From Mycobacterium sp. OAS707 (GTDB lineage: Bacteria; Actinomycetota; Actinomycetes; Mycobacteriales; Mycobacteriaceae), in assembly GCF_014873705.1 (NCBI RefSeq), contig NZ_JADBDS010000002.1:434001-498000 (forward strand): a stretch of DNA of 64,000 nt, in the 5' to 3' direction. A program made the position numbers and the translations under genes. Position 1 is the first letter of the stretch. Each line of letters begins with the position of its first letter. Under the pieces are notes generated by a model. It made no database searches. It had not been told where the DNA came from and saw nothing but the letters and a program-made list of their open reading frames with translations. Shown here one piece after another: positions 59,326-64,000 of the stretch.

Positions 59326-62300
59326 CTAGCCTTCGAGTTCGCCTTCGGTCTCCAGAAGCACTTGGCGCAGCCCGTCGAGGGTGGCCTGCTCCGGTTGTGC
59401 CCACATCCCCCGGCCGGCGGCTTCCAGGAGTCGTTCCGCCATACCGTGCAGTGCCCACGGATTCGACTCGGCCATGAACTTGCGGTTGTCCTCGTCGAGT
59501 ACGTATTCGGCCGAAAGGCGTTCGTACATCCAGTCGGCCATCACCCCTGCGGTCGCGTCGTACCCGAACAAGTAATCGACCGTGGCCGCCATTTCGAAGG
59601 CGCCCTTGTAGCCGTGCCGCCGCATTGCGTTCATCCAGCGCGGGTTGACGACACGCGCACGGAACACGCGGGTCGTCTCCTCCGAAAGCGTGCGGGTGCG
59701 CACCGCGTCGGGCCGGGTGTTGTCGCCGATGTAGGCTGCAGGCGACTTTCCAGTCAGCGCCCGCACGGTGGCGACCATGCCGCCGTGGTATTGGAAATAG
59801 TCGTCGGAGTCGGCGATGTCGTGCTCCCGCGTGTCGGTGTTCTTGGCGGCCACCGCGATCCGGCGATACTGCCGGTTCATGTCATCGGCGGCGGGTGCGC
59901 CATCCAGGCCACGGCCGTACGCGAAACCGCCCCACGCGGTGTAGACCTGGGCCAGGTCGGCGTCGTCGCGCCAGTTGCGGCTGTCGATCAGCTGCAGCAG
60001 GCCCGCCCCGTAAGTGCCCGGTTTGGAGCCGAAAATTCTTGTGGTAGAGCGGCGTTGGTCACCATGCTCGGCGAGGTCGACCTGCGAATGGGCGCGGACG
60101 TAGTTGTCATCGGCCGACTCGTCGAGACCCGCGACCAGTTGCACCGCGTCGTCCAACATAGTGACCACGTGGGGGAACGCATCCCGGAAGAAGCCCGAAA
60201 TCCGCACGGTCACGTCGATGCGGGGCCGACCGAGTTCGGCCAGCGACATCGGTTCCAGATTGACCACCCGTCGCGACGCGTCGTCCCACACTGGCCTGAC
60301 ACCAAGCAGCGCAAGCACTTCGGCGATGTCGTCGCCCGCGGTGCGCATTGCCGAGGTACCCCACACCGAAAGCCCGACAGACTGTGGCCAGTGTCCGTAG
60401 TCGTCGCGGTACCGGGCCAATAGCGAATCCGCCATCGCCACACCGGTCTCCCACGCCAGCCGGGACGGCACCGCCTTCGGGTCGACGGAATAGAAGTTGC
60501 GGCCCGTCGGCAGCACATTGACCAGTCCGCGCAGCGGTGATCCCGACGGGCCAGACTCGATGAACTTGCCGTCGAGCGCCCGCAGGATCTGGTCGATCTC
60601 CCGCGCCGTCCCGGCCAGTCGCGGCACCACTTCGGTTGCCGCGAAACGCAGGATGTCGGCGACGGCGGCGTCCTCGGTCAGGGTGTCGACGATCGTTGCG
60701 TCCCAACCGGTTTTCTGCAGTGCGGCGACCAGTTCACGTGCGGCCGCCTCCGCCGCGTCCACCGCCGTGCGCTCGTCGGTGCCGTCTTCGGCCAGACCCA
60801 GCGCCTGACGCAGGCCGGGCACGGTCTGCTCGCCGCCGAACAACTGCCGCGCCCGCAGGATGGCCAGCACCAGGTCGAGTTCGACCTCACCGCTGGGCTT
60901 TTGGCCCAGCACATGCAGCCCGTCGCGGATTTGCACGTCCTTGATCTCGCACAGCCACCCGTCGACGTGCAGCAGCATGTCGTCGAATGAGTCGTCTTCG
61001 GGGCGCTCGTTGAGTCCAAGGTCGTGGTCCATCTTCGCAGCGCGCATCAGCGTCCAGATCTGCTGGCGGATCGCAGGCAGCTTGCCGGGGTCCAGGGCAG
61101 CGATCATGGCGTGCTCGTCGAGCAACTGCTCCAATCGCGCTATGTCACCGTATGTTTCGGCGCGCGCCATCGGCGGGATGAGATGGTCGACCAGGGTGGC
61201 ATGTGCGCGCCGTTTGGCCTGGGTGCCCTCGCCTGGATCGTTGACCAGAAAGGGATAGATCAGTGGCAGGTCTGCCAGCGCAGCATCGGTACCGCACGCA
61301 GCGGACATGCCAAGCGTCTTGCCCGGCAGCCACTCCAGGTTGCCGTGCTTGCCGAGGTGCACGACCGCGTCGGCCCTGAATTCGGCCGCAATCCAGCGGT
61401 AGGCCGCCAGGTAGTGGTGGCTCGGCGGCAGATCCGGATCGTGGTAGATGGCAACGGGGTTCTCGCCGAATCCCCTCGGCGGCTGGACCATCAGCACGAG
61501 GTTGCCTGCCTGCAGCGCGGCGATCACGATCTCACCGTCGGGGTTTTGGGTTCTGTCCACGAACAGCTCCCCCGGCGGCTGGCCCCAATGCTTGACGACG
61601 GCTTCGGTGAGCTCGGTTGGCAATGTGGCGAACCAGTCGCGATAGTCCTTGGCCGACAACCGGATCGGGTTGCCCGTCAGTTGGCCATCGGTGAGCCAGG
61701 CCGGGTCCTGGCCGCCCCGCGCGATGAGTGCGTGCACCAGTGCGTCGCCGTCTTGGGCATCGACGCCGGGAATGTCGCCGATCGCATACCCGGCGTCACG
61801 CATGGCCCGCAGCAGCGCGACCGCACTGGCCGGAGTGTCAAGCCCGACGGCGTTTCCGATTCGGGCGTGCTTAGTCGGGTAAGCCGAGAACACCACCGCG
61901 ATTCGTTTCTGCGGGGCAGGGATGGCCCGCAGCCGCGCGTGTTTGACGGCAAGCCCCGCAACGCGTGCGCAGCGCTCAGGGTCGGCGACGTAGGAGATCA
62001 GGCCCTCGTCGTCAATCTCCTTGAACGAGAACGGAACCGTGATGATGCGGCCGTCGAATTCGGGCACCGCGACCTGAGTGGCGACATCGAGCGGGGACAT
62101 CCCGTCGTCGTTGTCCCGCCACTGCGTGCGTGAACTCGTCAGGCACAGACCCTGCAGGATCGGGATGTCCAGCGCGGCCAGATGCGCGACGTTCCAGCTG
62201 TCGTCGTTGCCGCCCGCGGTGACGGTGGCGGGCGTGGCACCGCCAGCGGCGAGCACGGTCGCCACCATCGCGTCCGCGGTGGCCAGCAGATCGAGCATGC

Positions 62301-62898
62301 CGGCGTCGGCGGTCCGCAGTGACGCGCAGTAGACGGGCAGCGGCCGACCGCCCGCCTGCTCGATGGCCCGGCACAGCGCCTCGATATAGCCGGTGTTGCC
62401 TGCGAGGTGCTGAGCTCGGTAGTAGAGCACTGCCACGGTCGGGCCGTCCGTGTCGGGCGTCGCGCGGTCGAGGATGCCCCAACTCGGGGTGGTTTCCGGA
62501 GGCGCGAAACCGAAGCCCGTCATCAACAACGTGTCGCACAGAAATGCGTACAGCTGGCGCAGGTTGGGTGTTCCACCCTGGGCGAGATAGATGTGCGATT
62601 GCAGTGCCACACCCGCGGGCGTCGTCGAATGGCCCATCAGGTCGGCGTCGGGCCCCTGCTCGCCGCTGACGACGACGGTCGGAACGCCGCTTGCCACGAC
62701 GGTGTCGATGCCGTCCTGCCACGCGCGGTAGCCGCCCAGGATGCGGACTACGGCGATGTCCGCACCGTCCAACAGCTCGTCGAGTTCACCGTCAACCAAC
62801 CGCGACGGGTTCGCCCACCGGTAGCTCGCCCCGCTCTCTCGGGCGGTGATCAGGTCGGTGTCGGACGTCGAGAGCAGCAGGACGATCGGATCGGGCAC
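59326..62898 (-). CDS. cobN: Aerobic cobaltochelatase subunit CobN
   Basis: A 1190-residue large subunit of the aerobic cobaltochelatase, which inserts cobalt into hydrogenobyrinic acid a,c-diamide in B12 synthesis (with CobS and CobT or ChlD/I-type partners, not in this window). Recognised by VVSGEQGPDADLMGHSTTPA near the N-terminus, HLGKHGNLEWLPGKTLGMSA in the middle, GAGLLQLIDSRNWRDDADLA and EDNRKFMAESNPWALHGMAE near the C-terminus. GTG start. Full family length. Rv2062c is the M. tuberculosis counterpart in the same gene order. No cobalamin riboswitch is evident upstream. Confidence 0.96.
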   Translation of the reverse strand: MPDPIVLLLSTSDTDLITARESGASYRWANPSRLVDGELDELLDGADIAVVRILGGYRAWQDGIDTVVASGVPTVVVSGEQGPDADLMGHSTTPAGVALQSHIYLAQGGTPNLRQLYAFLCDTLLMTGFGFAPPETTPSWGILDRATPDTDGPTVAVLYYRAQHLAGNTGYIEALCRAIEQAGGRPLPVYCASLRTADAGMLDLLATADAMVATVLAAGGATPATVTAGGNDDSWNVAHLAALDIPILQGLCLTSSRTQWRDNDDGMSPLDVATQVAVPEFDGRIITVPFSFKEIDDEGLISYVADPERCARVAGLAVKHARLRAIPAPQKRIAVVFSAYPTKHARIGNAVGLDTPASAVALLRAMRDAGYAIGDIPGVDAQDGDALVHALIARGGQDPAWLTDGQLTGNPIRLSAKDYRDWFATLPTELTEAVVKHWGQPPGELFVDRTQNPDGEIVIAALQAGNLVLMVQPPRGFGENPVAIYHDPDLPPSHHYLAAYRWIAAEFRADAVVHLGKHGNLEWLPGKTLGMSAACGTDAALADLPLIYPFLVNDPGEGTQAKRRAHATLVDHLIPPMARAETYGDIARLEQLLDEHAMIAALDPGKLPAIRQQIWTLMRAAKMDHDLGLNERPEDDSFDDMLLHVDGWLCEIKDVQIRDGLHVLGQKPSGEVELDLVLAILRARQLFGGEQTVPGLRQALGLAEDGTDERTAVDAAEAAARELVAALQKTGWDATIVDTLTEDAAVADILRFAATEVVPRLAGTAREIDQILRALDGKFIESGPSGSPLRGLVNVLPTGRNFYSVDPKAVPSRLAWETGVAMADSLLARYRDDYGHWPQSVGLSVWGTSAMRTAGDDIAEVLALLGVRPVWDDASRRVVNLEPMSLAELGRPRIDVTVRISGFFRDAFPHVVTMLDDAVQLVAGLDESADDNYVRAHSQVDLAEHGDQRRSTTRIFGSKPGTYGAGLLQLIDSRNWRDDADLAQVYTAWGGFAYGRGLDGAPAADDMNRQYRRIAVAAKNTDTREHDIADSDDYFQYHGGMVATVRALTGKSPAAYIGDNTRPDAVRTRTLSEETTRVFRARVVNPRWMNAMRRHGYKGAFEMAATVDYLFGYDATAGVMADWMYERLSAEYVLDEDNRKFMAESNPWALHGMAERLLEAAGRGMWAQPEQATLDGLRQVLLETEGELEG

Positions 62899-62935
62899 CC
62901 GTCATTACTACCCCAAGCTGGCCGCGGGCTGAGGC

Positions 62936-63040
62936 CTAGCTGCCGTTGCCCCAGCGGCCGTGCCATGTCTGCGGGTACGGCAGGCCGAGGCCGGCGATGA
63001 GTAACAGCACGAGTACGCCGAATGCGATTAGTGCGAACAT
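62936..63040 (-). CDS. 34-residue single-helix membrane protein upstream of cobN
   Basis: ATG at 63038-63040 follows AAAGGA (63052-63047) by about eight bases. The frame encodes 34 residues: MFALIAFGVLVLLLIAGLGL, then PYPQTWHGRWGNGS, and stops with TAG at 62936-62938. One hydrophobic helix and a short outside tail rich in Trp, His and Gly. It is shorter than usual gene-calling limits. It lies 37 bp before cobN in the same direction and could be co-transcribed with it. Function unknown; the good ribosome binding site and amphipathic layout argue that it is real. Confidence 0.7.
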   Translation of the reverse strand: MFALIAFGVLVLLLIAGLGLPYPQTWHGRWGNGS

Positions 63041-63062
63041 CGTCGTTCCTTTCGTGACATTC

Positions 63063-63088
63063 GGTTACTACACACGCGTGTAGTAACC
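63063..63088. promoter_or_regulatory. Strong dyad: GGTTACTACAC-ACGC-GTGTAGTAACC
   Basis: GGTTACTACAC (63063-63073) and GTGTAGTAACC (63078-63088) are perfect 11-bp inverted repeats with a 4-base centre, between the small membrane protein/cobN unit and the divergent TauD-type gene. The inner part TACTACAC/GTGTAGTA has the TACA...TGTA shape of BlaI/CopY-type operators, or could be a TetR site. No matching regulator is in the window. It may control one or both flanking genes. A separate 7-bp stem (CGCAGCC 63184-63190 / GGCTGCG 63210-63216) lies near the TauD start. Confidence 0.7.
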
Positions 63089-63236
63089 CGGAACTTACGG
63101 CGCTACCAGCCGGTAATGAGTGAGTTGTGTGCCACGGATCACGACGGGCGCCGGTGTGGCGAGCGTCACATCCGGCTTCGAATCGCAGCCATTTAAACCG
63201 TGTTGGAAGGGCTGCGGCCGGCGGACGATTCGGCGC

Positions 63237-64000
63237 ATGACTGAACTCCTAGACGTGGTGAAACTCGGGGCCAACATCGGCGCCCGCATCGACGGTGTCC
63301 GACTGGCAGGCGATCTGAATGCCGAGACCATCGCGGCGATCAACGATGCACTCCTCGAGCACAAGGTGATCTTCTTCCGCGACCAGCACGACCTGGACGA
63401 CGACGGCCAACTTGCCTTCGCCAGCCGGTTGGGCACACCCACCACCGCGCATCCGACCCTGTCCGAGGGCGAGACGGTGTTGCCGATCGATTCGCGCTAC
63501 GACAAGGCCAACAGCTGGCACACCGATGTCACGTTCGTCGATCGCATTCCGAAAGCGTCTCTGCTGCGGGCAGTTTCCCTGCCAAGCTACGGCGGGACCA
63601 CGACGTGGGCCTCCACCGAAGCGGCGTATGACCAATTGCCCGCGCCGCTGCGGATACTCACCGAGAACCTTTGGGCGGTGCACACCAATCAGTACGACTA
63701 CGTCCGCGAGTACGCCGAGCCAAACGAGGCGCTGACAGACACAGTGCGCGAGTACCGGGAGGAGTTCGTCCGCGAGTACTACGAGACCGAACATCCGGTG
63801 GTGCGCGTTCATCCCGAAACCGGCAAGCGGGTGCTGCTGCTCGGCCACTTCATCAAACAGTTCGTCGGCCTTGGCTCCGCGGAGTCGGCAACCTTGTTCA
63901 ACCTGCTACAGGCTCGAGTTACCAAGCTGGAGAACACGATTCGATGGAGTTGGCTGCCTGGCGATGTGGCCATTTGGGATAACCGCGCCACCCAGCATTA
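63237..64000 (+). CDS. TauD/TfdA-type Fe(II)/2-oxoglutarate dioxygenase (partial, runs off right edge)
   Basis: The first 254 codons of a TauD-family dioxygenase, ATG at 63237, end missing. The iron ligands H-x-D are in SWHTDVTF and the distal His in WDNRATQHY; the 2-oxoglutarate Arg would lie beyond the window. The wording resembles mycobacterial alkyl sulfatase/sulfonate dioxygenases such as Rv3406, which would fit sulfur scavenging alongside the ssu genes 13 kb away, but this is inference. Divergent from the small membrane protein/cobN unit. Confidence 0.92.
   Translation, partial: MTELLDVVKLGANIGARIDGVRLAGDLNAETIAAINDALLEHKVIFFRDQHDLDDDGQLAFASRLGTPTTAHPTLSEGETVLPIDSRYDKANSWHTDVTFVDRIPKASLLRAVSLPSYGGTTTWASTEAAYDQLPAPLRILTENLWAVHTNQYDYVREYAEPNEALTDTVREYREEFVREYYETEHPVVRVHPETGKRVLLLGHFIKQFVGLGSAESATLFNLLQARVTKLENTIRWSWLPGDVAIWDNRATQH

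Noticed and set aside
62899..63236. Cobalamin riboswitch upstream of cobN
   Set aside because: I see no B12-box-like conserved core; the region is explained by a small gene and a dyad. A covariance search would settle it.
1..64000. Insertion sequences, prophage genes, tRNA or rRNA genes
   Set aside because: No transposase, integrase, phage structural gene, att-like repeat or tRNA/rRNA core sequence was seen on either strand.

Overview
The window is high-G+C actinobacterial DNA and almost certainly comes from a fast-growing mycobacterium (Mycolicibacterium type). The block rbpA - ppm1 - lnt - amidohydrolase - fxsA - F420-dependent oxidoreductases - cobN follows the Rv2050 to Rv2062c order of M. 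tuberculosis, with ppm1 and lnt as two separate genes, as in M. smegmatis, rather than fused. Other mycobacterial marks are a KmtR repressor with all five of its nickel/cobalt ligands, a triple-DUF4333 lipoprotein, deazaflavin/F420 enzymes, an ECF41 (SigJ-type) sigma factor and many four-base start/stop overlaps. I found no rRNA, tRNA, CRISPR, transposase or prophage gene, and no stretch of 300 bases without a gene.

Layout. 1-4.2 kb: an edge-truncated TetR gene with a clear operator, an alpha/beta hydrolase, CapA, an orphan sugar-type binding lipoprotein and TspO. 4.2-7.7 kb: FAD oxidoreductase, ECF41 sigma factor, acetyltransferase and hydrolase, the first three overlapping. 7.7-12.8 kb: NCS1 permease, then methyltransferase, DmpA-type peptidase and MFS exporter. 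13.1-17.3 kb: a complete spermidine/putrescine ABC operon (potADBC) whose first gene appears to start with CTG. 17.3-20.6 kb: a two-component system followed by a probable target pair (anchored exported protein plus four-helix membrane protein) with direct repeats in front. 20.6-25.3 kb: F420-type reductase, EamA exporter divergent from a LysR regulator, a two-domain PLD-like protein and a DHFR-like protein.

25.4-28.1 kb is a compact operon: small secreted protein, sigma factor, Met-rich cupredoxin lipoprotein, Tat-exported phosphoesterase and a four-helix membrane protein related to the one at 17.3 kb. 28-33.8 kb holds transporters, small proteins, xylulokinase and membrane proteins, one with an eight-fold 11-residue repeat. 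33.9-36.7 kb is a gluconate locus (gntP, gntK, divergent GntR-family regulator). 36.7-39.6 kb has a DUF4333 lipoprotein, an SCO6745-like protein, a nested palindromic element, YnfA and an SDR. 39.6-45.1 kb is a probable three-gene catabolic operon: carboxylesterase, copper amine oxidase, and a kinase-like protein fused to a second domain. 45.2-50.9 kb: sulfonate uptake and desulfonation (ssuCBAD) running into kmtR-cdf, whose operator covers the -10 box and start codon. 51-64 kb: a lipoprotein, a winged-helix/hydrolase fusion, the rbpA-cobN block, an unlisted 34-residue membrane protein beside a strong dyad, and an edge-truncated TauD-type dioxygenase.

The sequence alone does not show one obviously new system. 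The best leads are the cupredoxin/phosphoesterase operon and its partner at 17.3 kb, the amine oxidase operon, the nested palindrome at 38.4 kb, the dyad at 63.07 kb, the leaderless KmtR control site, and three genes that seem to lack a standard start codon.
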